A stretch of DNA of 64,000 bases from Batrachochytrium dendrobatidis JAM81. Lineage: Eukaryota > Chytridiomycota > Chytridiomycetes > Rhizophydiales. Where the stretch lies: assembly GCF_000203795.2 (NCBI RefSeq), contig NW_006281099.1, positions 1,677,774-1,741,773 of the forward strand. The letters run 5' to 3'. The notes below the pieces were generated by a model. The model saw only the letters and a program-made list of their open reading frames with translations. It ran no database searches and was not told where the DNA came from. Below are positions 10,601 to 20,797 of the stretch, in pieces (positions within the stretch are counted from its first letter, which is position 1; each line of letters opens with the position of its first letter). The position numbers were made by a program, and so were the translations under genes.

Positions 10601-11137
10601 TCTGCACAATATGTTTGGACGCAACCACTCAATCAGCAAAGTATGAATTTAGATCAACAAAATTTAGCTTCGTTGCCGAGCCAGACGAATGAGTCTAGCA
10701 TTCAAGTTAATGACAAGCAGTCGCTTTTGGCTATTCTTACTGGATCTGCAAGCGATGGTCAAAATAGAGCATCAGCCCAACTGTCAAATATACCATTAAA
10801 CGTTTCATCTGTAGCTACCGCATCAATAGTATCTGCAACACAACAAACAGTGTATTCAAATAATCAGTTTAATGGAATTTCTCTATCTTCAAATTCTGCT
10901 GCCCATTCTTCTACTGGGGCACCTATATTTCATCAGCATGGTTCACAACAAGTACGAATATCGCCAAACACACTATCACAGCAGTCTTCCTTGTTAAATG
11001 CGCTTTTGGGATCTTCTGGACATACATCCCAAAATGCTTCGTTGTCTTGTCCACTTTTTGGGCTACCACAATCTACCACCCAACCAAATCAATCAAGCAA
11101 TGAATATTTTAAAGAGTATGATGGTGGTAGCGGTTGA
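7664..11137 (+). CDS. DCP2: mRNA-decapping enzyme subunit 2 with long leucine-motif tail
   Basis: Four exons (7664-7716, 7849-8128, 8210-8461, 8534-11137) give 1062 aa. Residues ~1-100 are the Dcp2 regulatory Box A domain (SRFIVNVPDEELESIQRV, then EQAHWFYEDFVRE). Residues ~105-250 are the Nudix hydrolase fold with GWKSSAWGFPKGKINKDE followed by AVREVYEEIGFD, i.e. the GX5EX7REUXEEXGU box with its metal-binding glutamates, then Box B-like residues. It hydrolyses the m7G cap in cytoplasmic 5'-3' mRNA decay. The remaining ~800 residues are low-complexity Ser/Thr/Asn/Gln sequence carrying short Leu-rich helices (LLNIL, LLKIL, LLQALF, LLSALL, LLSLLL, LLAIL, LLNALL). In yeast Dcp2 such motifs bind Edc3 or Pat1. 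The first exon was added because it supplies the conserved HEVLDDLT residues before the spliced SRF. Confidence 0.95.
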
Positions 11138-11199
11138 CTTGAATGAAACAAATGGCGGATTTGATGGCAGTTTAGGCTTGAAGGATGTTTCACTATCCT

Positions 11200-11477
11200 T
11201 TTTTGCAAGAGTAAAATACCAAATAAAAGAGAGTAATAAACAACCAGCTTCATGGAATGATGAGTATCAATTTACTGAACATGCATTTTTGTTTTCTTGA
11301 ACGTGTCTAAAATTTTAGGATACAACAAAAATAGTGTTGGTTCAAAGCCAGTCTAATTGCATTATATAATGAACGTTGTGTTTATTGAATTGAAAATGTC
11401 AATTTGTAAGAGGACAGCGCAACGAATATTACACCATTGCTGAGTGCTCCATTCTACGTGGATACGACTGTAGAGTA
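11200..11477. repeat. Family A element between DCP2 and AlkB-like gene
   Basis: A diverged, shortened copy. AGTAATAAACAACC is near the left end (~11236, plus strand), then come CTTCATGGAATGATG, AATTTTAGGATACAACA and the right terminal repeat GCTCCATTCTACGTGGATAC. It fills most of the interval between two convergent genes and could supply a poly(A) signal to DCP2. The exact left boundary is unclear. Confidence 0.6.
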
Positions 11478-11509
11478 GGGTCGAATCTATACAAAAATCC
11501 ATGGTTGGA

Positions 11510-12832
11510 TTAAAACCATTTGAAAAATCCGCATTGGCGTATAGTCCCATCTATCACATTGGGTCCAAGCCCACCACTGCATATCCAAAAGTACTGTCCA
11601 CGAGCATCCATCTTTTTGATCACGCACCGCATTTCAGCTGGTGAACCGCACTTGCAAATCGGTATTTGTTCTACCACATCTCGTCTTACCATGCGAAAAG
11701 TTAAATTTATGCGTGTATCTCCACTGAGCGGATGCGAAATAAGCGTTCCAGTACGACGTACAAGACTCTCGGATACTGGCGGTAATTCATGTTTAAAACA
11801 TTCCTGCATGGGTGGCCACATGATCAGCAATGAATTGTGTGGTAAAAGAATATCATATGTTTGTGAGGGCATTCCAGTATTGCGTAATCGCCTCACTCTA
11901 AATACACGAGCTGCACCAAGAGTCAGCGAGGCAATCACAGGTCGTGGACCAATATACGTAAGCCTATCTGTATGCATTCCAGTAAATTCATGCCGTGTGT
12001 GATACGAGTTAGCTATGGCAATACCTGGCACCCATCGGCCTTGTAGTTCAAGAGCAGCTCGCTCTCGTTTTTCATATGCACAATTCACTTTCTCTTCAAT
12101 GATTTTTGCAGCTAGACGCATACTCGGTAACCAGTCACGCGGCTCAGACTTGACTCCAGAATAATAAAGTGGCATATCGCCGAGTATCTCATGATCGGTA
12201 TACAGGCAAGTATTGTGAGATGATTGAAGCAGTTTCCCCACAACCACCACAGACAATGGGTTCCATGTTTTGGATTCTACAACCATTTGTTGTAAAAGTG
12301 CATTTGCATCGCTCAAGGGCAGAATGTCCATAAACATTTCACATGGAGTGTGGACAGCCAAAGTTTCTGGAGTAAGTAAAATGGGTGGCTGCGAGTTTAT
12401 TTTGTCCGAATCTTCGGACTCGAGTTTGATGCTGTTTTGAATTAGTACCTGCATGGCATTTTTACAAGAATGGTTGCTACTGGTATGATTAAATTGAGTC
12501 AATTCTGGCATTGGTGGTGGTATATCAGAAGGACTTGACTGCTTACTGCGACTTTCAAAGTAGTTTGTCATACGGAGCAACTGTCGATGTTTGAGTGGTG
12601 TATTTCTTGGAGAGCGCAATCTGCTTTGTTGCAATGGCAGACAATCAGATTGTATTTTTAGCAGCCTTTGTGATGCTTCATGTTCCTGACCATTGCATTC
12701 AAGAAGCACATTCATCACTGTTTCGTCAGACAGCTTGTCTTGGAAACGTTCTATAAGCCGAGCAAAAGACTCATCAAACTCTTCATCAATGGCAGTGACA
12801 CTGGCAGTGCCAGAACTTGAGTGCATTGACAA
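11510..12832 (-). CDS. AlkB-like Fe(II)/2-oxoglutarate dioxygenase with CUE-like and GRF zinc-finger ends
   Basis: Intronless 440-aa protein. Residues ~15-60 (FARLIERFQDKLSDETVMN, then LLECNGQEHEASQRLLKI) look like a CUE/UBA-type ubiquitin-binding helix bundle. A short LLRMTNYF stretch resembles a degenerate PCNA-interacting box. The AlkB dioxygenase core spans ~165-370: the iron ligands are HTD (GMHTDRLTY) and the later His in CFKHELPP, and RINLTFRMV carries the 2-oxoglutarate-binding Arg. The C-terminal ~55 residues hold CKCG-x7-C ... WICSGG ... C, a GRF zinc finger. Known members of this class repair alkylated bases in DNA (ALKBH2/3 type). The added domains suggest recruitment to nucleic acid or ubiquitinated factors. 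Substrate (DNA or RNA) is not determinable. The gene is convergent with DCP2. Confidence 0.85.
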   Translation of the reverse strand: MSMHSSSGTASVTAIDEEFDESFARLIERFQDKLSDETVMNVLLECNGQEHEASQRLLKIQSDCLPLQQSRLRSPRNTPLKHRQLLRMTNYFESRSKQSSPSDIPPPMPELTQFNHTSSNHSCKNAMQVLIQNSIKLESEDSDKINSQPPILLTPETLAVHTPCEMFMDILPLSDANALLQQMVVESKTWNPLSVVVVGKLLQSSHNTCLYTDHEILGDMPLYYSGVKSEPRDWLPSMRLAAKIIEEKVNCAYEKRERAALELQGRWVPGIAIANSYHTRHEFTGMHTDRLTYIGPRPVIASLTLGAARVFRVRRLRNTGMPSQTYDILLPHNSLLIMWPPMQECFKHELPPVSESLVRRTGTLISHPLSGDTRINLTFRMVRRDVVEQIPICKCGSPAEMRCVIKKMDARGQYFWICSGGLGPNVIDGTIRQCGFFKWF

Positions 12833-12902
12833 GACTAGCGAGTTGCTGTCAAGCGAATTAGCAATAGGTGCGAATCGTGGAAAAGTAGATTCAATCTTTG
12901 GC

Positions 12903-13352
12903 TCACCACTGTATTCGCGTAAGTGGAGTACAACAAGGGTAGCAGTATATAATAAACAGTCAGTCTCATGGAATCATTAATATCAGTTTACTAGTCAACG
13001 TTATTCTGATTACACTCTTTAATTGGCTGATCTTTATTCTGGCGATTGTCATGACAATTGTATTTCCGAGATGTGTAATCTTGTTGAACGTGAGTGTATC
13101 TGAGATTAGAATACAAGAGTTTGATTGACAACAACCTCAATATCTGAACTACAATATATGAATCTGATGATTGCACAATGTATGGTTATGTCGAATGAGC
13201 AGAAAGTAGTGTATGCATCATATGGTGGATATGTCAGAATCAAGCATGTCAGTTTCTAGTAAAAAAGTGCAACGAGTATTTAACCATTGTTTATTCCAAA
13301 GCAGTAACTACAAGATAGATACAGGTTCCATTCTGCGTGAATACAGCGGTAA
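12903..13352. repeat. Family A element, high-identity copy 2
   Basis: Full copy with ends CACTGTATTCGCGTAAGTGG and TTCTGCGTGAATACAGCGGT. The interior is nearly identical to the copies at 6.8 and 20.8 kb. ATAATAAACAGTC lies inside the left end. It lies 70 bases upstream of the AlkB-like start codon. The six bases left of the terminal repeat (GGCTCA) are also shared with the 20.8-kb copy, so the true end may lie slightly further out. Confidence 0.85.
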
Positions 13353-13445
13353 AATGCAGCAATTCTACGGTTAATGACAATTTCTCTGCGTTCTCATTCT
13401 TTTGTCGATAATCGTGAGTGCTTCAAATTGACAATTTTGACATCA

Positions 13446-13502
13446 ACCATTTCATGATGTCAACTCTTACTTAGTATCTCATTCTGCGTGAATACAGCTG
13501 TA
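13446..13502. repeat. Family A end fragment at a start codon
   Basis: A stub containing only one end: CATTTCATGATGTCAACTC, then CTCATTCTGCGTGAATACAGC. The next gene's ATG begins at 13503, directly after the terminal repeat. The region just before it (13365-13420) resembles the TCTCATTC...GTGAG end of family B. Confidence 0.6.
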
Positions 13503-14485
13503 ATGAGTATTCGCAGGTCACTTCTTGTTCGTTGGACTTGTCGAATTATTGCCTTTTCTGCATTTGTTTGGACAATTAGCTTACTTTGGACCACTCGACA
13601 AGGGAATTCTGCTGAAGAACTCCAACAGTTGGATAGAATGCAGTCGCTTCCTATCACCATCCCCTCTAGCTCTATTCATCTTTTAAAGCTACGGGGACTC
13701 TTGCATCGAGGTATGACTGTGATTGCTATTGACTAGACAGCCTGAATTGGAGCAACTTTAGTATCTATTTGCTTTGGAATAGACAATGGTTTCCACGCCA
13801 ATCACTTGATGTTTACTTGTAGTGCTCATTTTGGAGTTGGAGATTGAACAAGTGTCGAGGATGTGGGATTATTGAAACTGCAATTCGAGCATCTGTTCAG
13901 TTTTTATACAAAAACCAACATAGGAGAAAGATCAGTGAATTCTGATGAATCTAAAAGACAATATTGACCAGCAAATCTGGTGTGAATTATTATTCCATGG
14001 GATTGGCCGTTTATTATTTACTTTGACTTTCTTGTCTAGTATCCTGTTTACGTGAATACAGTAGATTGACACTATTATTCTCTACTTTCATGCAACTTTC
14101 AGATTCAAGACTATATATGCCTGTTCCTTCACCAGAAACACCACAATCTGTATTCAAATGTTTATCCGATTCCACTTCAATTCCCTACTCGGCACTCAAC
14201 GATGACTACTGTGATTGTGCAGACGGTAGTGATGAGCCAGGCACATCTGCTTGTGCCAATATTCAACAGTCTGTATGGATCTGTAGCAAGTCAAAAAAAC
14301 ATATTCCATCTTCAAGAGTAGATGATGGAATCTGCGATTGTTGCGACTCGAGCGATGAGTTGAACGCATGCCGTAAAATTCCAGTTTGTTTTTGAAAGCT
14401 GTAGCAATTGCTTAGTAATAATTTATATAATATCGTAGGCTATGACTTTGGATTAGGGGGAATTGACTTTAATAAACATCCTTAA
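13503..14485 (+). CDS. Short glucosidase-II-beta-like protein (N-terminal domain only)
   Basis: Exons 13503-13710, 14103-14372 and probably 14439-14485 give 174 aa. Reading through the last donor instead gives 166 aa, ending at 14395. A basic start and hydrophobic stretch (residues ~12-36) suggest an ER signal anchor. LRGLLHRDSRLY precedes two LDL-receptor-A-like cysteine modules: FKCLSDSTSIPYSALNDDYC, then CADGSDEPGTSAC; and IPSSRVDDGICDCCDSSDE. These are the hallmark of the N-terminus of glucosidase II beta (PRKCSH/Gtb1), which binds the catalytic alpha subunit in ER N-glycan trimming. The acidic coiled coil and the C-terminal MRH lectin domain of the usual ~500-aa protein are absent from the window. 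The large first intron carries a family A element. It may be a specialised short protein or a truncated gene. Confidence 0.65.
13725..14066. repeat. Family A element inside intron 1 of the glucosidase-II-beta-like gene
   Basis: A reverse-oriented, internally shortened copy. Landmarks are CTTTGGAATAGACAATGG, CCACGCCAATCAC, CCATGGGATTGGCCGTTTATT and the end CCTGTTTACGTGAATACAGT. It makes up nearly all of the ~390-bp intron, while most introns in the window are 60-130 bp. Confidence 0.7.
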
Positions 14486-14499
14486 TTCTTCAAAACACA

Positions 14500-14995
14500 A
14501 CGTCCGTTATATAATAGAAACTATAACCTTGAACCGAGATTCTTTTTTGGAATAACCATACATTGTACAATCACCGGATTTATCCATTGCAATCTAGATA
14601 TTTGATTCGATTGTTGATGTTGTCAATACAACTCTTGTATCCTAAAAACTTGGATACGCCTTGGTTTGAGAAAACAAAGATTACTTTTAGAAATGCAGCA
14701 CTGGGTTTCATGCCAATCACCCAATGTTTACTTGTAATGTTCATTTTAAAGCATTGGAGATTGAAGTGTCAAGGATGTAAGACTTGTTGAAACTAAACAT
14801 TCCGCTCAATACTTTTTACAGAATGAGCAGAGGGAAATACCCGTAAACTTTTTCGAGGAGTTTGAAGGACACTATTAACCAGTAAATTTGATCTGAACTG
14901 GCACCAATCATATCATGAGGCTGACTGTTTACTATGTATTTTGGCACCCTTATTGTGTTCCATTTTACGTGAATACGGCAGTAGAATGGCCAAAT
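14500..14995. repeat. Family A element downstream of the glucosidase-II-beta-like gene
   Basis: A reverse-oriented, diverged full copy. Landmarks are TTTTTGGAATAACCATACAT, TTGTACAATCACCGG, TGTATCCTAAAAACTTGG, CATGCCAATCACCCAATG and the end TTCCATTTTACGTGAATACG. It begins some 15-30 bases after the host gene's stop and ends ~140 bases before the next start. Confidence 0.7.
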
Positions 14996-15132
14996 GAAGA
15001 GTCTTGGATTAGGATCGTTTCTATTGAATTAGCCAACACTCTAGACATATATTCATAGGTGCTTTATCTTTTGGCTGCTTTATTTATCTACTTTTCAATC
15101 CCAGTGCGTCTATAGTAGATATATCGCAACCC

Positions 15133-17800
15133 ATGAGTCTCCTTGGCCGATTGTTCAAGAAAAAGGCTGCAGTGGCGTTTGAACTGCATCAAAAACCCAC
15201 TACCAACAACTCATTGATACTCGAGTCTGCATCTATTGACAATGATGACTCTATTGATGGCTCAGGTATGTCGGAATATGCTTAAACGATAGTGAAATTT
15301 TATTAAGATATTTTGTAATCAAAAATCCGTAGACCAGTTGGTAGCTCAAAGACCCACAAACAATGTAGAATTAAAGCTGGACACTAAAGTAATTTGTAAG
15401 ACTGGTCGATCGAATGGTAACTATGGATCGTTGAAGAGGCGCATATCATTATCCTCTCTCTATAGTGATGTTATTATAGATGGAACACTTGCTCCTGGCT
15501 ATAAATCGTCAGTTATTTCGGCATCACTCAGCACGCTTGCACCGAAAAGTCCATTAGCACTCCATTTCAGTGCACTTTCAGATCCAATCAACAACACTAA
15601 TGAGCATTCTCAAAATCCTGATCGTCATAGCTCAAGTAATGACATCAATATGGCACAGGACTCGTTTGTGCCTGTTCTGTCCAACAATACCGAGTCTATG
15701 CCCATATCTGGAAGCCATCGCGCATCATTGGTTTCTTCTATCAATGGCGAGGTCATTTGCTCTCAGCTGTCGCTGCAGCATAGCACTAGCGACTGCATTG
15801 ATTTTGCAAAATACTATATGGAGTCAGTCGTAGATGGTAAAGCTGCTTCAAATGTGGTTACCAATATCGAAGTATTAGCTACCTCGGCCGATTCAACTTT
15901 CCTCGATCATTTGGATCTTGCTTTGCCTCGGGAAGCTGAAAAGAATACTGGAAATCACATTGATCTTGAGACTGTCGCTATTGAAAAAATCTTGAATAAG
16001 CTAGAACCATCACAAATTCCTGTTTCACCTAACAGAAGTAATTACAACAATCCATCAGATATACCGCCATCATTTATACTGCACCATAATACTCCCATTT
16101 TGCCATCCATCTCATCTGAATCTGCTCAAAAAAAGCTGCTCAATAGAACATCATCACCACTAGACGCTACAAAAAATTATATTGACAAGTCGCATATTGA
16201 GCATCGAAAGTTCAATCTATTTCACCGGGGCAACAACCTTTTTCGGAGCTTTTCCCGGTCATCATCTTTTGAACCTGCAGTATCTGGGGATGAGTTATTG
16301 GATTCGTCCAGCATAATTGACAAAAAATCAATTCTTTCACAAACCACGAAGCGACTTGATCGCACAACTAGTCTTCGTCTTCCAAAGCGGTCCACCGCCA
16401 AATCGCCTCCACTTCGTCCCGACTCCACATCTTTACTATCAACCAACTCCAAGACCTTTAAAACAGCGGCTATTCCAGCTTTTGTTGATCCCTGCATTTC
16501 TGCAACTACCAACCCTGATCGTCATACTAGCATACCTGCTCCAACGAAATCGCCTACCACAAACGCATTGTTAAATACCACACCACTACCTTCAAAAACA
16601 CCATTATCCCGCACACACAGTTTCAAGGTATTCAAATCACCCAAATTGGCTACTCCATCTGTCAAATCTTTAGACCTGCCTGAAAAATCAACCATGTGCG
16701 TGCTTGAGCCTATTTCAATGCCATCAGCTATGATTGAAGCGTTTACTACGCCGGAACTCACGCTCCCAGATCTGCCACAGGATACTTGGCATCTTTTTGA
16801 AACATTAAAACGAGCCAGCAAAAATGCTGCAAAAGATGACGACACCTTTCAGATTATCCAAACTGTGGTTGGAACGGAAAACACCAATCTTGCACCCGAT
16901 ACACTTAAACCACCCGTTTTCGAGTCGGATGATGTGGATGAGCTGGTGGTTCAATCAAAACTACTACGATTACAAATGTCAAAAGTAGCAATGTCTGTGC
17001 AAGATGAATATGATGCTAGGATGAAAGCTTCATCTTCGGTCGCCGAAACCAATGCCTTGTTTTCCATGTCACCGTATGATAATCGGTATGCTGTTAGTGA
17101 TATTTTGAAACAGCTTGATGTAGATACTGCGATGTTAAAGCAAAACTCTAGTCCTGTGATTGCAAGTTCCCACCTCGGATCAAATAAAGCGGACAGTCAG
17201 ACGACTCAATCACCACTGAGTATTCAAAGCAACATTTATAAAGAATCCTCATCTAACCCTGCTCATGCACCATCCGACATACCTTTCGCGGTTACTTCAA
17301 TGAATGACATAACAGATTCCAGCGCAATGGTACGCCACTACTTGCTCCATCACGGCCAGCTGAAAGCAGATACGCCTACTATCAATGATGTTTATATTCC
17401 GCAAGCTGCATTGATGGGACAATCCAATCATGACGGTGGATATGCGCATTCGTTGGATTTTCATTCAAAACCTCACTTGTCCTTGGGCCATCAGCCTTTG
17501 ACATCGTTGCCTATCAGCGATAGGACATTAGGACATCACGACCATTCCGAGTCAACTCCAGATGGTTTACCTTTAGCACTACCAAAAAATAATGTAGGGT
17601 CGCAAAGAAAAGGTAAACTTGAAGCAGGTCAGGGTAAAAAAGGGTTGCCTGATGGTGAATCCAAGCTTCTCAACTCTTCAACGATTCTTACATTGTCATC
17701 ACTTGAAAGATCAAAAAAGGCTGACAAGAGAATCAGTATATTGCTACCAGAACATGTCCCCGAGTTTTCTTCATTGAATAGGCACATGTCAAATTTATAA
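15133..17800 (+). CDS. Uncharacterised Ser/Thr-rich protein, 866 aa
   Basis: Two exons (15133-15265, 15333-17800) give 866 aa. The N-terminus MSLLGRLFKKKAAVAFEL is short and basic. The rest is mostly low-complexity Ser/Thr/Pro/Asn sequence with basic patches (KRRISLSSL, RTTSLRLPKRSTAK) that look like possible phosphorylation sites of basophilic kinases. A more ordered stretch lies around residues 480-570 (TWHLFETLKRASKNAAKDDD, then a VDELVVQSKLLRLQMSKVA helix). No transmembrane segment, signal peptide or known domain was recognised. It is probably a cytoplasmic regulatory or scaffold protein, but that is only inferred from composition. Confidence 0.75.
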
Positions 17801-17998
17801 ATATAACTCATGTGTGTAAAAGTCAAATGTATTGTATGCCTTCGAATCGTTTAAACACATGCCATACTTGTGCGAGGTCGCGAATATTGAACCATCAGTA
17901 TAATGATTGAATTGTTTATTTTCAATAAATCTTTGGTATAACCTAATATTTTCCAGTAAATTTACTTTCAATAATACATGCTAATTCTGACCGAGTCA

Positions 17999-18032
17999 AG
18001 ATGGGTGAGTACTTGAATACTCGCCCATCTTG
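17999..18032. terminator. Perfect-looking hairpin between two convergent genes
   Basis: AAGATGGGTGAGTA and TACTCGCCCATCTT are inverted copies of 14 bases with one G:T-type mismatch, separated by about six bases (CTTGAA). It sits between the stops of the convergent genes at 17800 and 18051. It could be an RNA hairpin at the 3' ends of either transcript. The function is a guess. AATAAA occurs at ~17925. Confidence 0.35.
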
Positions 18033-18050
18033 GCAAAACTAAAAATGGAG

Positions 18051-20489
18051 TTATTCCATTATATCTTGTTCTTCACTTAGTCGATGATTGATACTTTTAT
18101 CTAATCCAAGACTCAATAAAAGCGTAACTATTTGCTGAAAAATCAACATTAAAAACATGAACCGGTAGTCAAACGGTGGACCCAATGAATTTTGCAACGA
18201 CCATGAAAATCCGTTGCCAGCAATGATGGGGCCAATCATTTTTCCAAAAGCTCCAAAAGTCTGAGCAAACCCATTGACTGACCCACGAGATCTAGGCAAA
18301 ACGGAGTTGGAGATCATGACAAACATAGATGTAAAGGCTTGAAGTCCACCCACTGTACGTGTAATTTGAGCCACTGCAACCATGCACCACATAAAGGTTC
18401 GGTTGGTTTGACTATAGTTTGTGGCAAAAGAAAGGAGAGCAAAACCTGGAAGTGAGATCAATGCACCTATTCGAAATGTTTGAAGTGTTCCAAAATGGCG
18501 CTCTACATGTGAGTAGATGAAGATTTGGTAGATAAAAAGACAAGCTCCGCCAATTGCAAATCCGGTGCCTTGATCGGATGACGTAAACCCAAGCCCTCCT
18601 TGAGATGGTGGTAGACGAGACCAAATTGAAAAAAGCTCATCATATTGGATGTAGGTAGAGTTGAGATTGGTATAAAGGGATATCGTTAAAAAGACTGGTA
18701 GGCTACGAAGAAGCTGTAAAATAGGCTCGGGTTGTGTATGCTGTATTCGGGTTGGATTTAAAGGTGCAGATGCTGACAACAATGGTGAGCGCTCAGTTGA
18801 CTGCTCTGTTTCAGCCGATATGCACTCATCTTGATCCTGAACGGGAAAAGCAGTACTATGAGTAGGTAAATCCGTATGTGATGCTAAAATCTTGGTTTCT
18901 TTGAGAACAGCAATCGCAAGTATACCGCCTGTCGTGGCCACTGAAAATCCAATCATGCATGGTAAACTATATGGATATCTGTTTTATCATTCACATATAT
19001 AAATGAAAAACTAGATTAGCTAATCAGCCAAATTCAACACATTAAAACTGTATGCAAACAAAAATAACTACTCACATATCAAAAAGACTTTTTTTTGGAA
19101 ACCATTTGGGATACTTTGTTGATGGTGCTGACAAAAATCCACCTAATCCCATTAAATGTAAAACCGAGTTAGGCATCTTGCCAACTGTAACTTTTATCTT
19201 TGTTGGAATACAAGCCTAACCCATTGAATTACCATAAACTTACCTACAATTGGACCAAGAACAATTCCAGAGGCACGAGCAGTTCCCAAGATTGCAAATC
19301 CACTGCCTTGGTTCGTTTCATTTGTAATTTCACTGCAAAAGTATATTAGCATCCTTCAAGCATCAGCAAAACAAAGTATGTTCTTGTCTTTTAAACTCAC
19401 CTCATGTAGGTCATGCATACACCCATAATGCCATTAACAAGTCCATTGGCAAACCGACTTGCAAGTGCCATGGTGTACGTTTTTGAAAACCCAAATATGA
19501 GAAAGGATGTACCAGTGAGAAGCAATCCTATAATCAAGATTGGTCTGCGACCATACACGTCAGACATGTATCCCCATCGATAGCTGAATAGAAACTGACC
19601 AACCATATATGAAGACACTAGATATCTAGGCGTGTTCATTTGGAAATGTCGATGCATCATGACGTGAATAACTCAGATTAGTACTACGACGGATCTGGAA
19701 CAACAATGATCAAACAAGCTTTAAACGGGAAAACTCACCCACTGTATTTACCAATATCTTTGGGTGTTGGTGCAATTCCAAAATCACTAACCATAAATGA
19801 CAGAAATGGCAGTAGCATGCTTGCCATAAACCTGAAAGTTTTAAATAAATCAATAGGTTACACAACAGCATATCTATTGTTAGTCCAAAAAGTGGAATGT
19901 GTCATTTGCCAACTGTATTCACGTAAAATGCAACTAAAGTCTAGTAAACAGCCAGTTATGAAATGACGTGCCAGCTCACTGAGCATTGCTTTCGTGCCGA
20001 TCACCAGGAGAAACCCAGTGAGCTTTGTCAGGGAGTTTAGTGAAGCAATGCCCAGTAGTTTGACACGAATGATTCATAATACCGACTGTTTATTGTCCCT
20101 TGACTCTTATTTAGTGCTCCATTCTGAATGAATACAGTTGTGAACTAAGGTCATTTTAGCGGGAACCATCAAACAATTGAGCCTTACGTATTACAAAACA
20201 GGGCACTTGCAAGAACCATAACCCGGAAAACTGGGAGCGAAATCGGCTCCGACTTACTATTTGGATCATTATGATTATTCAAGGATCTTTGTAACGCACA
20301 CTCTTGGTTGCCATCCTCACTTGTTGTATTCGAATTGCAGCTATCTTGAAGTGTATCGTTTCTGTCAACAACTGTTCTCTCACTTGATTGAGAAAGTCTG
20401 GTTGGGCTTAATGAAGAGCTGCCCAACGATTCTGGATATACAATGGCAAGCGGTGATGACTGGCTTTGCAATAAAGAAGAGTGTGTCAT
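18051..20489 (-). CDS. Major facilitator superfamily transporter (DHA1-like)
   Basis: Six exons (20489-20188, 19831-19739, 19625-19401, 19332-19244, 19142-19076, 18978-18051) give 567 aa. After a ~90-residue Ser/Asn-rich cytosolic N-terminus, the first membrane helix (VMVLASALFCNTFMASMLL) is interrupted by intron 1. The MFS signature follows between helices 2 and 3: GYLVSSYMVGQFLFSYRWGY, then SDVYGRRP. Helix 4 has ASRFANGLVNGIMGV, and helix 5 GSGFAILGTARASGIVLGP. The C-terminal half has six more helices and ends DIME. The layout is that of the fungal/plant ZIFL/DHA1-type drug:proton antiporters. Substrate is unknown. Intron 1 is unusually long (356 bp) because it holds a palindromic family A element. 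Confidence 0.88.
19909..20143. repeat. Fold-back family A element in intron 1 of the MFS gene
   Basis: Both ends are left-type family A ends facing inward: AACTGTATTCACGTAAAATG then AGTAAACAGCCAG at one side, and GACTGTTTATTGTCCC ... GCTCCATTCTGAATGAATAC at the other. The centre also pairs (GAGCATTGCTTTCGTG with AGTGAAGCAATGCCC). The whole 235 bp is therefore roughly palindromic. Confidence 0.65.
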
Positions 20490-20797
20490 GCTAATCGATT
20501 AATTAAAATCCAGACAACGATAGTTGCAAGTCGAATTCAAATCGGGCTTTTAGACTACAAGTGATACAACAAGCATGATGGATCTAGGAAGCGGAATGGA
20601 GCGGATCCACGAGCTGACTGCAAAGCAAAATGAAGCTTGTATTTTGGGAATTCCGCTTGGTGACACGTATGGCAATATGTAAGCAGGATGGCATTGTATT
20701 GGCTGAAAAATAGGGTTTTCACCCACGTTTTATAGCATTGGACAGGAAGTCATGATGGCAGCACCACTGAACTCATTTGAGCCTCGTTAAACTCGAC

